Below are positions 54,125 to 62,590 of a stretch of DNA of 64,000 nt, piece after piece. Made by a program: the position numbers and the translations under genes. Source of the stretch: Alcaligenes faecalis. GTDB taxonomy: Bacteria > Pseudomonadota > Gammaproteobacteria > Burkholderiales > Burkholderiaceae_B. Where the stretch lies: assembly GCF_005311025.1 (NCBI RefSeq), contig NZ_CP031747.1, positions 3,633,870 to 3,697,869 of the forward strand, read 5' to 3'. A model generated the notes under the pieces. It did no database searches. It was given only the letters and a program-made list of their open reading frames with translations, and was not told the origin of the DNA. Every line of letters begins with the position of its first letter. Positions within the stretch are counted from its first letter, which is position 1.

Positions 54125-55266
54125 TAGATGATCTCCAAATCGGCCCGCAAAGCGCCCGCGCTTTTCAGGTTCTGCAAGATGGACAACAAGTCTTGAGGGG
54201 TGGCACCCAAAGCGTTCAAAGCGCGCACCACATCGGCCAGGTTGGCACTGGTCTTTACGCGTTGCAGGGAGCCGCTATCACTGCGCATTTCAATCTGGGT
54301 GCTGTCAGCCACTACGGTCTGACCACCACCAAAAGGAGTATCCGGCTGGCTGACCTGCGGTTGACGGCTGATGACCACGGACAGATTGCCGTAGGCAATG
54401 GCGGCTTCATCAATCGTGACCGTGCGGTTCATGACCACCGAGCCGGTACGAGCATTGATCACCACGCGAGCACGTGCCGGTGGCAGATTCACTTGCAGGT
54501 TTTCAACATGCGAAATAAAGGCGGTTTGAGCCTGGGGGTCCAAGGGACCGCGCACCTGAATCAAGCGACCATCCAGCGCTGTTGCGGTGGATGGGCCGAA
54601 CTGCTTGTTCAAGGCCGCCACCACGTTCTGGGCTGTACCGAAATCCGAGGAATTCATTTCCAGATTGATCACGCCATCCCGAGCGTAAGTCGTGGGTACG
54701 CTTTGCTCGACCGTTGCGCCGCCTGGAATGGTGCCGCCATTGAGCTGGTTGACCTGTACGCTGGAACCACCTGCTTCGGCCCCTGCCCCACCCACCAGCA
54801 AGTTGCCTTGGGCAATGGCATAGACCTGACCGTTCGCACCTTTCAAGGGCGTCATCAACAAGGTCCCGCCACGCAAACTCTTGGCATTACCCATGGAGGA
54901 CACGACCACATCCACGGCCTGACCAGGACGGGCAAAGGCGGGCAGACGGGCCGTCACCATGACAGCCGCCACGTTCTTGAGCTGCATATTGCTGCCCTGG
55001 GGAATGGTCACCCCCAACTGGGACAGCATATTGGTCAAGCTTTGCTGAGTGAAGGGAGCCTGACGCACCTGGTCACCGCTGCCATCCAGACCCACGACCA
55101 GACCGTAGCCGATCAGCGGGTTGTCTCGCACGCCCTGAATGGATGCCAGATCCTTGATACGCTCGGCCTGGCTGACCGGAGCCAGCAACAGGCCCGCCGC
55201 CAACATGGCGGCTTGCAGCACATGGCGACAAGAAGAAAAACGAGTACGACTCATGGAAAACGCCAT
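54124..55266 (-). CDS. flgI: Flagellar P-ring protein
   Basis: About 380 residues from ATG 55266; ATG 55254 is an alternative. Signal peptide ending APVSQA then [20 protein letters not shown], the conserved mature start. Forms the periplasmic ring around the rod. The longer open frame overlaps flgH and is not used. Confidence 0.95.
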   Translation of the reverse strand: MAFSMSRTRFSSCRHVLQAAMLAAGLLLAPVSQAERIKDLASIQGVRDNPLIGYGLVVGLDGSGDQVRQAPFTQQSLTNMLSQLGVTIPQGSNMQLKNVAAVMVTARLPAFARPGQAVDVVVSSMGNAKSLRGGTLLMTPLKGANGQVYAIAQGNLLVGGAGAEAGGSSVQVNQLNGGTIPGGATVEQSVPTTYARDGVINLEMNSSDFGTAQNVVAALNKQFGPSTATALDGRLIQVRGPLDPQAQTAFISHVENLQVNLPPARARVVINARTGSVVMNRTVTIDEAAIAYGNLSVVISRQPQVSQPDTPFGGGQTVVADSTQIEMRSDSGSLQRVKTSANLADVVRALNALGATPQDLLSILQNLKSAGALRADLEII

Positions 55267-55280
55267 AGCAAGCAAAAGGC

Positions 55281-55967
55281 TCAGAACGGAGAAATATTCA
55301 GGAAAAAACGCTGTAGCCAACCCATGGTCTGGACTTCGTCCATAACCCCTTTGCTACGAAACTCGATACGGGCATCAGCCACCTGGGTGGAAGACACCGT
55401 ATTGCTGCCAGTAATGGAGCGTGGGTCCACCACACCAGAAAAGCGGATGTGCTCGCTGCCACGGTTAATGGCGATCTGCTTCTCACCGGCCACCTGCAAA
55501 TTGCCGTTAGGCAAAACGCCGACCACGGTGGTCGTCAAGGTGCCGCTAAAAGTATTGTCGGCACGGCTGGAACCCTTGCCCTGAGCCTTGTTCGAGCCAC
55601 TGACTTCAAAGTTCTGCTTGCTACCCACTTCGTTAGGCAGGAAAGCTGGAACGCCGGTAAAGTCCAGACCACCGCTTCCGGTCCGATCCGTATTGGTCGA
55701 GACATTCTTGGCCGCGTTGGTCCGCTCCTGGATCATGATCGTGACAATGTCGCCCACATTACGTGGTCGTCTGTCTTCAAACAGCGGATAGTTACCGTAA
55801 GCCGAGGGCTGGTAGATAGAGCCATTGGCCACCACGGCGGCAGGCACCGCCGGTGGCGGGGCGGCCGTCAGGGGGCCGGTTACCACATCTTCAGGGGGCA
55901 CCAGCGCACAACCGGACAGGGCTACAAGCGCACACAAGGCAAGACGGCTCATCAGAGCTTGGAACAT
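55281..55967 (-). CDS. flgH: Flagellar L-ring lipoprotein
   Basis: About 228 residues from ATG 55967, two codons after a GTG. Lipobox LSGC, then the FlgH domain ([20 protein letters not shown]). Outer-membrane ring of the flagellum. Between flgG and flgI in the usual order. Confidence 0.95.
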   Translation of the reverse strand: MFQALMSRLALCALVALSGCALVPPEDVVTGPLTAAPPPAVPAAVVANGSIYQPSAYGNYPLFEDRRPRNVGDIVTIMIQERTNAAKNVSTNTDRTGSGGLDFTGVPAFLPNEVGSKQNFEVSGSNKAQGKGSSRADNTFSGTLTTTVVGVLPNGNLQVAGEKQIAINRGSEHIRFSGVVDPRSITGSNTVSSTQVADARIEFRSKGVMDEVQTMGWLQRFFLNISPF

Positions 55968-55986
55968 TGTCACGATCTCTTTAGAT

Positions 55987-56772
55987 TTACAGCTGTGTCA
56001 GGCGAGCCAGCATCTGGTCAGCCGTGGAAACGGCCTTACTGTTAATTTCGTAGGCGCGCTGGGTGCTGATCATATTGACCAGTTCTTCGGCCACATTGAC
56101 GTTGGAGGTTTCGTTGTACTTGTGCATGACCAGACCTGCACCGTCCATACCGGGTTGCAGAAAGTTGGCGGCACCCGAGGCATCGGTTTCGATGTACAGG
56201 TTCTCGCCCATGCTTTGCAGGCCGGCCGGATTCACGAAGGTGCTCAGTTGCAACTGGCCCACTTCCACACTGGTACCGGCTGCACCAGGCTGAGTCACCG
56301 ACACGGTGCCATCACGGCCAATCGTCAGTTCCAGCGCGTTGTCGGGAATATTGATGGGGGGCTGAATGGGGTAACCGCCAGCAGTCACCAGCTGACCATT
56401 CTGGTCACGCTGCAAGCTACCGTCGCGCGTGTAGGCAAACGTGCCGTCCGGCATTTCCACTTGCAGGAAACCGCTGCCCTGAATGGCGATATCCATATTG
56501 TGGCCCGTGTGCTTCATGTCACCTTGGGTATGGATACGCTCGGTCGCCACGGTGCGCACACCGGTACCAACCTGCAAGCCGGTAGGCAGCTGGTTGGCGG
56601 CACCGACTTGAGCGCCGGGCTGACGGATGGTTTGGTACATCAGGTCTTCAAACACCGCGCGGGTACGTTTGAAGCCGGTGGTATTCACGTTGGCCAAGTT
56701 ATTGGAGATAACGTCCATATTGGTCTGCTGGGCTTCCAGACCGGTCTTGGCAATCCACAGAGAGCGAATCAT
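55987..56772 (-). CDS. flgG: Flagellar distal rod protein
   Basis: Protein of 261 residues with the classical start ([34 protein letters not shown]) and rod/hook C-terminus ([20 protein letters not shown]). Complete and of the usual length. Confidence 0.97.
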   Translation of the reverse strand: MIRSLWIAKTGLEAQQTNMDVISNNLANVNTTGFKRTRAVFEDLMYQTIRQPGAQVGAANQLPTGLQVGTGVRTVATERIHTQGDMKHTGHNMDIAIQGSGFLQVEMPDGTFAYTRDGSLQRDQNGQLVTAGGYPIQPPINIPDNALELTIGRDGTVSVTQPGAAGTSVEVGQLQLSTFVNPAGLQSMGENLYIETDASGAANFLQPGMDGAGLVMHKYNETSNVNVAEELVNMISTQRAYEINSKAVSTADQMLARLTQL

Positions 56773-56816
56773 GTGTGTGTAATCCTTGCAGCTAGCGCCT
56801 GCGCAATCAGCGCGGC

Positions 56817-57566
56817 TTAGCCATTAAAAGAAAGTAGGGAGTTGGCCCGATCTTCGCGTGCGCTGGCGTCCTGGATGACCTTCATCTGGGTTTCAAAGCG
56901 GCGCGCATTGGCAATCATGGCCACCATCGCTTCAGCCGGGTTCACATTGCTTTTCTCGATAAAGCCCGAAACCATGCGTACCGACGGATCAACCGGGGCC
57001 GGCGCGCCATTGCTCATGCGAAACAAACCATCCTGCCCCCGCAACAAATCAGCAGAAGGGGGATTGACCATCTTCAATTGCCCCATCACCTGGATATCGC
57101 GTGGGTTGTCACCCGCACCCAGCGCGGTCAACTGACCGTCGCTGGAGAACGTGATCGATCCGCGATCCGGGATTTCAATGACCTGCCCATCGGCGCTGAG
57201 CACGGGCAAGCCACCTTGTGTCACCAGCTGGTTCTGGGCATTGACCACCAGATCGCCTGCCCGCGTATAGGCTTCCTGACCATCCAGCGCACGGACGGCA
57301 AACCAGCCCTCGCCCGCAATGGCCACATCCAGCGCATTGCCGGTCTCGGCCATGGCGCCAGGTTGAAAACGGCTGCCAGGCGTCACTGTGGCCGTGCCTA
57401 CGCGGGTTTGCGAACCCACATCGCTTGTGACGGGCACGGAACGGTAATACGCCAACTGCTGGCGAAAACCGGACGTGTTCACGTTGGCCAGGTTGTTGGT
57501 AATGACGTCTTGTTGCTCCAGCGTGCGCTGGGCGCCATTCATGGCGGTGTAAATCAGGCGATCCAT
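56817..57566 (-). CDS. flgF: Flagellar proximal rod protein FlgF
   Basis: Protein of 249 residues; start [18 protein letters not shown], rod motif [15 protein letters not shown]-terminus with [17 protein letters not shown]. Order flgE-flgF-flgG supports the call. Confidence 0.96.
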   Translation of the reverse strand: MDRLIYTAMNGAQRTLEQQDVITNNLANVNTSGFRQQLAYYRSVPVTSDVGSQTRVGTATVTPGSRFQPGAMAETGNALDVAIAGEGWFAVRALDGQEAYTRAGDLVVNAQNQLVTQGGLPVLSADGQVIEIPDRGSITFSSDGQLTALGAGDNPRDIQVMGQLKMVNPPSADLLRGQDGLFRMSNGAPAPVDPSVRMVSGFIEKSNVNPAEAMVAMIANARRFETQMKVIQDASAREDRANSLLSFNG

Positions 57567-57574
57567 GACAGCTC

Positions 57575-58963
57575 TTAACGCAGGTTGACCAGGGTTTGCA
57601 GAACCTGATCCTGCGTCTTGATGGTCTGGGCATTCGCCTGGTAGGTACGCTGGGCAATAATCATATTGACCAGTTCCTGACCCATATCCACGTTGGAATC
57701 TTCCACCGCCTGACCCTTGATCGTGGCCAAGCCGTTCTCGCCGGGGCGACCCAGGATAGGCTGGCCCGATGCGCCGGTTTCAGCCCAGGCATTACCACCT
57801 ACAGGGCTCAGACCTTGCAGGTTGCTGAAATCAGCCAGAACAAGGGAACCCAGACGCTGCGTTACACCGTTGGTGTAGGAAGCCACCATGGTGCCGTCCT
57901 TGTCGATGCTCATGCCAGCGTACTCACCCGTGGCGTAACCATCCTGGTAAGGCTTGCCCTTGGCAAACTCGCCACCGAACTGGGTGGTGCCGGTGTAACG
58001 CACATCAAACACCAGATCATCCGCTGGCGACGCATTGCCACCGGGATTGGCCAGTGTCAGATTGACGGTAGCCGGATTGGGGCTGGTCATCACGCCTGAA
58101 CCGTTAAAGGTCAGGGTCGCGCTGGCAGGCGACAAGGGCGTGCTGCCTTCCATGTAATACACGTCCCACACACTCTCACCGGCCGCATTGGCGGGGCGCT
58201 TGACGAAGTATTGGGAAACCTCGTGGCTGTTACCCAGCGAATCGTAGACGGAGTAGCTGAATGCGTTGCTGTAAGTGGTGGGGTCTTTGGGATCAAACAC
58301 ATTGACCGCAACGGTTTCCATGTCTGGTTCCATCACGGGCTCCATGACGGGGTTACCGCTGCCATCCAGAACGGGATCACCATTACCGTCCAGCTTGGGA
58401 GTCATTTCAGGATTACCGTTGGCATCCAGTTTGGGCTTGAATACCAGATCACCGTTGGCATCCACTTTTTGCTGTGTTTTGGTCGTTGGAATTGCTTCGG
58501 CACCGCCGGGCAGGTTGGGCTTGAAATCCAGGGCTGTCGTGGCTTTGGGAGGCACGTTGGCCGAAGGCACTTGCAAGCGCTCCAGCTGGCTACCACCTGG
58601 GCCGTAACCGGTCAGGTAATGACCTTGGGCGTTAACCAGATAGCCCGCCTTGTCCGGATAGAACTGGCCATTGCGCGAGAACAGGACAGCGCCGTTACTT
58701 TGCTCCAGGCGGAACAAACCGTTTGCACCGTCAATCGCCATGTCGAACTGGTTACCCGAGTTGCTGACGTTACCTACCGAGAAACGCTGGCTGACCCGCG
58801 ATACCTGCACACCCAGACCGATGCGCGAGTTGGCATACACGTCCGCAAACTGCACGGTCGAGGCCTTGTAGCCCACCGTGCCCGAGTTGGCGATGTTATT
58901 ACCAATAGAATCCAGGTTTTGGGAGGCGGCGTTCAAGCCACTCAATCCTTGTCCGAAGCTCAT
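57575..58963 (-). CDS. flgE: Flagellar hook protein with a repeat insertion
   Basis: Protein of 462 residues, longer than the roughly 400 of enteric FlgE. N-terminus SFGQGLSGLNAASQNLDSIG and C-terminus VNMIIAQRTYQANAQTIKTQ are typical. Residues 167-213 hold about 12-residue repeats (VDANGDLVFKPK, LDANGNPEMTPK, LDGNGDPVLDGS) with DxNGD loops, likely in a surface-exposed hook domain. It builds the universal joint. Confidence 0.95.
   Translation of the reverse strand: MSFGQGLSGLNAASQNLDSIGNNIANSGTVGYKASTVQFADVYANSRIGLGVQVSRVSQRFSVGNVSNSGNQFDMAIDGANGLFRLEQSNGAVLFSRNGQFYPDKAGYLVNAQGHYLTGYGPGGSQLERLQVPSANVPPKATTALDFKPNLPGGAEAIPTTKTQQKVDANGDLVFKPKLDANGNPEMTPKLDGNGDPVLDGSGNPVMEPVMEPDMETVAVNVFDPKDPTTYSNAFSYSVYDSLGNSHEVSQYFVKRPANAAGESVWDVYYMEGSTPLSPASATLTFNGSGVMTSPNPATVNLTLANPGGNASPADDLVFDVRYTGTTQFGGEFAKGKPYQDGYATGEYAGMSIDKDGTMVASYTNGVTQRLGSLVLADFSNLQGLSPVGGNAWAETGASGQPILGRPGENGLATIKGQAVEDSNVDMGQELVNMIIAQRTYQANAQTIKTQDQVLQTLVNLR
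58325..58465 (-). repeat. 36-bp tandem repeat inside flgE
   Basis: About three to four imperfect 36-bp units, seen as repeated ACCGTTGGCATCCA on the plus strand at a 36-bp distance, encode the DxNGD-type repeats of FlgE. The unit length is a multiple of three, so copy number can change without a frameshift. Confidence 0.65.
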
Positions 58964-59017
58964 GAACTTTCCTTTTAATGTCGTGTTGGCCCAGCCCGCT
59001 GTTGGGGCAAGCGGCGC

Positions 59018-59710
59018 TTACATGATTTTGCGTATATCCAGCAGGGAGAACGAACCCGCCAGGCCAAGGTCCAGCATCAAACCGCTGGAGGTGTAAGCCA
59101 CGCTATCGACCTTGCCATGCGTCAATGGGCTGGCTGTGACGGCCGTGCCGTCATTACTGGCCAAGACACTGACGGTGTACGAACCGTCGGCCAGCGGTGA
59201 ACCATCGTTATCCAGGCCGTCCCACTCCAACGAGTACACGCCCGCGTCTTTGGCGCCCAGATCGTATTCACGAACCACTTTGCCGCTGCTATCCTTGATC
59301 TGAACCACGGTCGAAGTCGCTCCGCTGACCAGATCAATGCCGTAGGGCATGGCCACTTTCTCGCCATCCTGGCTGGTCCCCAGGGACACTTTCGAGCCCG
59401 GCACCAGCACTTGCTTGCCGATCAGATTGGCGGCCTGCATGGACTGACTGACGTCCATTTGCCCGGCCACAGCCAGCAAGGTGTTATTCAATTGCTGAAT
59501 CCCCGCCACCGTGGACATTTGCGCCATCTGGGTCGTGACCTGGGCGTTATCCATGGGGTTGAGCGGGTCCTGATTACGCAGCTGCGTAATCAGCATGGTC
59601 AGAAAGCGGTCTTCCGTTTCCGCCATGGCGCTTTTGTTGCGGGCATCCACACCAGCCATGGTCCCTGCAGTGGGGTCCAGGGCGGTGCGATCATTATTGA
59701 CTGTGCTCAT
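59018..59710 (-). CDS. flgD: Hook-cap protein FlgD
   Basis: Protein of 230 residues with the FlgD signature FLTMLITQLRNQDPLNPMDN and a C-terminal FlgD Ig-like/Tudor region. It caps the growing hook. Between flgC and flgE. Confidence 0.95.
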   Translation of the reverse strand: MSTVNNDRTALDPTAGTMAGVDARNKSAMAETEDRFLTMLITQLRNQDPLNPMDNAQVTTQMAQMSTVAGIQQLNNTLLAVAGQMDVSQSMQAANLIGKQVLVPGSKVSLGTSQDGEKVAMPYGIDLVSGATSTVVQIKDSSGKVVREYDLGAKDAGVYSLEWDGLDNDGSPLADGSYTVSVLASNDGTAVTASPLTHGKVDSVAYTSSGLMLDLGLAGSFSLLDIRKIM

Positions 59711-59732
59711 GTTCTATCTTCCGTAAACCGGC

Positions 59733-60137
59733 TTACTGGCCAATGGTCAAGGTGCGCAACATCAGATTCTTGGAGGTGTTCACCACTTCCACATTGGCCT
59801 GATAGGAGCGCGACGCAGCCAGCATATTGACGGTCTCGGCCACCACATCCACATTGGGCAGAGTCACATAGCCTTGTTCGTCGGCGTAGGGATTGCCGGG
59901 GTCATATTGCAAACGGCCGGGCGCATCACTTTCCTGCACGCCCACCACTTGCACGCCACCCACGGGGCTGTTGCCCTGAGGAGTCATTTGAAACACCACT
60001 TGGCGGGCCTTGTAGGGCTGGCCATCGGGTCCAACCACGCTATCGGCGTTAGCCAGGTTGCTGGCCGACACGTTCAAGCGCTGCGATTGTGCCGTCAGAG
60101 CAGAACCGGCAATCTGGAAAATACTGAAACTGGACAT
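59733..60137 (-). CDS. flgC: Flagellar proximal rod protein FlgC
   Basis: Protein of 134 residues; [20 protein letters not shown] and [20 protein letters not shown] at the start, C-terminus [20 protein letters not shown]. Normal size. Confidence 0.96.
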   Translation of the reverse strand: MSSFSIFQIAGSALTAQSQRLNVSASNLANADSVVGPDGQPYKARQVVFQMTPQGNSPVGGVQVVGVQESDAPGRLQYDPGNPYADEQGYVTLPNVDVVAETVNMLAASRSYQANVEVVNTSKNLMLRTLTIGQ

Positions 60138-60149
60138 GAAGACTCGCTA

Positions 60150-60566
60150 TTACTGTTGCAAGGCCGCCATCAAGCCTTTCAAGCGCTGGGAAGCCAGGTT
60201 GATCGTGCTTTGATAGTGCAAGGTGTTATCGGCAAATTGCATGCGCTCCACATCCATCTCGACCGTGTTGCCGTCCAGAGAAGGTTGTACAGGAACGCGA
60301 TAGAGCAACTCGTCCGTGCTGGGCGGACGGGTTGCCTGGGCGGGAATATGACGGGCCGAGGTCAAGGACAAACTGGTATTGGGCAAAGCCATCTGGCCCT
60401 GCCCCCCTAAAGCGGCCTTCAAGGTGGCCGTAAAGTCCATATCCCTGGCCTTGTAGTTAGGCGTGTCGGCATTGGCAATATTGGAGGCCAGCACCTCCTG
60501 GCGCTCCTGGCGCACAGCCAGGGCCGTCTGGTAAAACTTCAGGTGCTCACCGATGCGATCAATCAT
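60150..60566 (-). CDS. flgB: Flagellar proximal rod protein FlgB
   Basis: About 138 residues from ATG 60566 (MIDRIGEHLKFYQTALAVR), as in other FlgB proteins; an open extension to 60620 is unlikely. Rod motif LASNIANADTPNYKARD. First gene of flgBCDEFGHIJ. Confidence 0.94.
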   Translation of the reverse strand: MIDRIGEHLKFYQTALAVRQERQEVLASNIANADTPNYKARDMDFTATLKAALGGQGQMALPNTSLSLTSARHIPAQATRPPSTDELLYRVPVQPSLDGNTVEMDVERMQFADNTLHYQSTINLASQRLKGLMAALQQ

Positions 60567-60689
60567 GGAGTCAAGCCAATATTCTGTGTTCAAGTTTGAG
60601 ATCCAGGTGAACGCGCGCACGCCTTTTCACCGCCATAACAGAATGGTAGCCAGAGGCACTGCTTCACAAATCAGGGAACAAAACGCAAT

Positions 60690-60697
60690 TTATCGGC
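60690..60697 (-). promoter_or_regulatory. Possible -10 of a sigma-28-like promoter upstream of flgB
   Basis: On the minus strand GCCGATAA matches the sigma-28 -10 perfectly, but the base 15 bp upstream is CAGG rather than TAAA. It lies 124 bp before flgB. Weak candidate; class 2 promoters would not need it. Confidence 0.25.
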
Positions 60698-60741
60698 CAG
60701 TTCAGCTCTTGACCTGGCGACTGAGTCCGTAAAATTCAGTC

Positions 60742-61446
60742 ATGACCTTATATAGACTCCTGATCTGCGTATGCCTGTTCGCCCTGGGTGCAACAGCGAA
60801 CGTGCGCGCTCAAGAGAGCGTTCAGGCGCTGAGCGTGCAAGCCATGCAGGACCAGGCGCAGGACTATCTGCTCAAGCTGGCGCAGATGTATCCCGGTATC
60901 GCCACGATCACCCTGGACAGCGCGCGCCTGAACGCCATGCCTGCCTGCACCCAGAACCAGATATTTCTGCCCAGCGGTCAACGCCTGCGATCGCGCATGA
61001 GTATTGGCGTACGCTGCCTGAGCCCACAAAGCTGGAGCACCTCCATTGGTGCCACACTCTCTATTCAGGGACACTATTACGTCACCAACCGCCGCATCAA
61101 TCCGGGTGAGACCATCAATCAGGACGATCTGCTCGAGCGCGAGGGGGATTTGCTGGCTCTGGCCAATGGCGTGGTGATTGATCCCAACCAGATCATTGGT
61201 TACGTCGCCAGCCAGCGCATTCCTTTGGGCAATGCGATACGAGCTTCGGCCCTGCGCGATCCGCAGTCGGTGACACGCGGCCAGATGGTACGCACCATTG
61301 CGCGCGGTATGGGGTTTGTGGCTACCGGCGAGGGCCAGGCACTGCAAAGCGGCTCACCAGGCACCCAGATTCAGATCAAGGCCAGTTCGGGGCAAGTGAT
61401 TTCCGCCACGGTACTGGATGCATCCACGGTTCAGGTCGTTCTCTAA
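60742..61446 (+). CDS. flgA: P-ring assembly chaperone FlgA
   Basis: Protein of 234 residues: signal peptide (LYRLLICVCLFALGATANVRA), then FlgA with its C-terminal SAF domain (RRINPGETINQDDLLEREGD, GQVISATVLDAST). Periplasmic chaperone for FlgI. Divergent from flgB; no clear ribosome site. Confidence 0.93.
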   Translation: MTLYRLLICVCLFALGATANVRAQESVQALSVQAMQDQAQDYLLKLAQMYPGIATITLDSARLNAMPACTQNQIFLPSGQRLRSRMSIGVRCLSPQSWSTSIGATLSIQGHYYVTNRRINPGETINQDDLLEREGDLLALANGVVIDPNQIIGYVASQRIPLGNAIRASALRDPQSVTRGQMVRTIARGMGFVATGEGQALQSGSPGTQIQIKASSGQVISATVLDASTVQVVL

Positions 61447-61466
61447 ACTAAATCGGATGAGCATGC

Positions 61467-61493
61467 TAAAGTTTGCGTCCAGAGCGCCGTTAC
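61467..61493 (+). promoter_or_regulatory. Sigma-28 promoter of flgMN
   Basis: TAAAGTTT starting at 61467 (full E. coli -35 match), then GCCGTTAC (61486-61493), with 15 bp between TAAA and the -10. 38 bp ahead of flgM. Confidence 0.85.
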
Positions 61494-61530
61494 AAGATCA
61501 ACGCAAAGAACAGGCCGCACGGAGAAACAC

Positions 61531-61821
61531 GTGAAGATCAGCCCCTCCCCCCTCAAGACACCCCTTGCTGAAACGTCTGCCGCAGAACGCAGCACGGCAT
61601 CCCCTCGTGCGCGCCACGCGTACAACAACAGCAGCAGCACCAACGAAGTGGACTTCAGCGCTGCAGCCCGCCAGCTCAATTCCCTGCAAGACAGCAGTGC
61701 CGATGTCGACATGAAAAAAGTCGAGGCCTTGCGCGAGGCCATTGCAGCCGGCGAGCTCAAAATTGACACCAGTCGGATCGCCGACTCCCTGATTGCCTCT
61801 GTGCGCGATCTTCTCAAGTAA
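61531..61821 (+). CDS. flgM: Anti-sigma-28 factor FlgM
   Basis: Protein of 96 residues, GTG start with GGAG six bases upstream. Disordered Ser/Thr-rich N-terminus and C-terminal FlgM helices (MKKVEALREAIAAGELKIDT, IADSLIASVRDLL) that hold FliA until the hook is complete. Under its own sigma-28 promoter, which gives a feedback loop. Confidence 0.92.
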   Translation: MKISPSPLKTPLAETSAAERSTASPRARHAYNNSSSTNEVDFSAAARQLNSLQDSSADVDMKKVEALREAIAAGELKIDTSRIADSLIASVRDLLK

Positions 61822-61837
61822 CTCACCTGAAACGGCC

Positions 61838-62287
61838 ATGTCTTTGCAAACCTGTCTTGCCGATCAACGCCAAACCCTGCTGGACTTCGAGCAGCTACTG
61901 GCAGAAGAAAACACCCTGCTGCTGCGCAGCTTCGAGCCACAAGAACTGGCCCAGATCACCCTGCGCAAATATCAGCTGGTTGAACGTATCGAGCAACAGG
62001 ACCAGGCTCGCGCCCAGCTCCTGCAAGAGCGCGAACTGGAAAACAACATCCAGGGCCTGCGCTACGCCGCCGAAGAAGACGAACTGGAACACGAGCTGGA
62101 CCAACTGATCGAACTGAGCGAGAAAGTACGCAACGCCAGCGACAACAACCGCATTCTGGTGGATACCTTTTTGGTCGACACCCAACAAAACCTGGATGCC
62201 CTGGAAGCTTTCACGGGTCGCAATACCTTTTACGACGCGTCCGGCAAAACACAGAATACGCAGTCTTCCTTGAGCTTGAAGGTTTAG
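61838..62287 (+). CDS. flgN: Flagellar chaperone FlgN
   Basis: Protein of 149 residues from ATG 61838, 16 bp after flgM. Helical throughout, with the FlgN-type N-terminus (LADQRQTLLDFEQLLAEENT). Escorts FlgK and FlgL for export. The longer frame upstream overlaps flgM and is not used. Confidence 0.9.
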   Translation: MSLQTCLADQRQTLLDFEQLLAEENTLLLRSFEPQELAQITLRKYQLVERIEQQDQARAQLLQERELENNIQGLRYAAEEDELEHELDQLIELSEKVRNASDNNRILVDTFLVDTQQNLDALEAFTGRNTFYDASGKTQNTQSSLSLKV

Positions 62288-62324
62288 AACCGAGCAGACG
62301 CCAGTAGCGTCATGCTGGAGATTG

Positions 62325-62357
62325 AAAGCGCCAACTATTTAGTTGGCGCTTTTTTTG
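62325..62357 (+). terminator. Terminator after flgMN
   Basis: AAAGCGCCAACT (62325-62336) pairs with AGTTGGCGCTTT (62341-62352) over a four-base loop, and the T-run continues to 62356. Strong intrinsic terminator. Confidence 0.9.
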
Positions 62358-62430
62358 TCTGATCAAAGGCTATTGATAATTCGTCTGCAGAACCGAACCA
62401 CAAGCCTGAACCGCTCACAGCGAGAAACTC

Positions 62431-62473
62431 ACAACAAATACGATGTATTTGGCGAATACACGATATTTGTTGT
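62431..62473. repeat. 19-bp imperfect inverted repeat in the flgN/flhF spacer
   Basis: Arms 62431-62449 and 62455-62473 match in 16 of 19 places around TGGCG; ten outer bases (ACAACAAATA / TATTTGTTGT) are perfect. It stands between two terminators and is more AT-rich than its surroundings. The rest of the 62288-62590 spacer holds no gene. Confidence 0.6.
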
Positions 62474-62548
62474 AATCCCCAATTCGGGATGCCCTGCCAT
62501 TCAGAAACTGACAAAACCACAAACCAATTCCCGCTCTGACAGATATAA

Positions 62549-62576
62549 AAAAAGCCTGCCACACGGCAGGCTTTTT
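62549..62576 (-). terminator. Terminator of flhF
   Basis: AAAGCCTGCC (62551-62560) pairs with GGCAGGCTTT (62565-62574), flanked by runs of A and T. It works for minus-strand flhF, 14 bp past its stop, and could also stop plus-strand transcription. Confidence 0.88.
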
Positions 62577-62590
62577 CAATCTTGCTGAAT

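Noticed and set aside
58325-58465. CRISPR or phase-variation array in flgE
   Set aside because: Repeats have no spacers, lie in frame inside a conserved gene and units are multiples of three, so they are coding repeats.
60690-60716. Full sigma-28 promoter for flgB
   Set aside because: The -10 is perfect but the -35 is CAGG rather than TAAA; kept only as a weak site.
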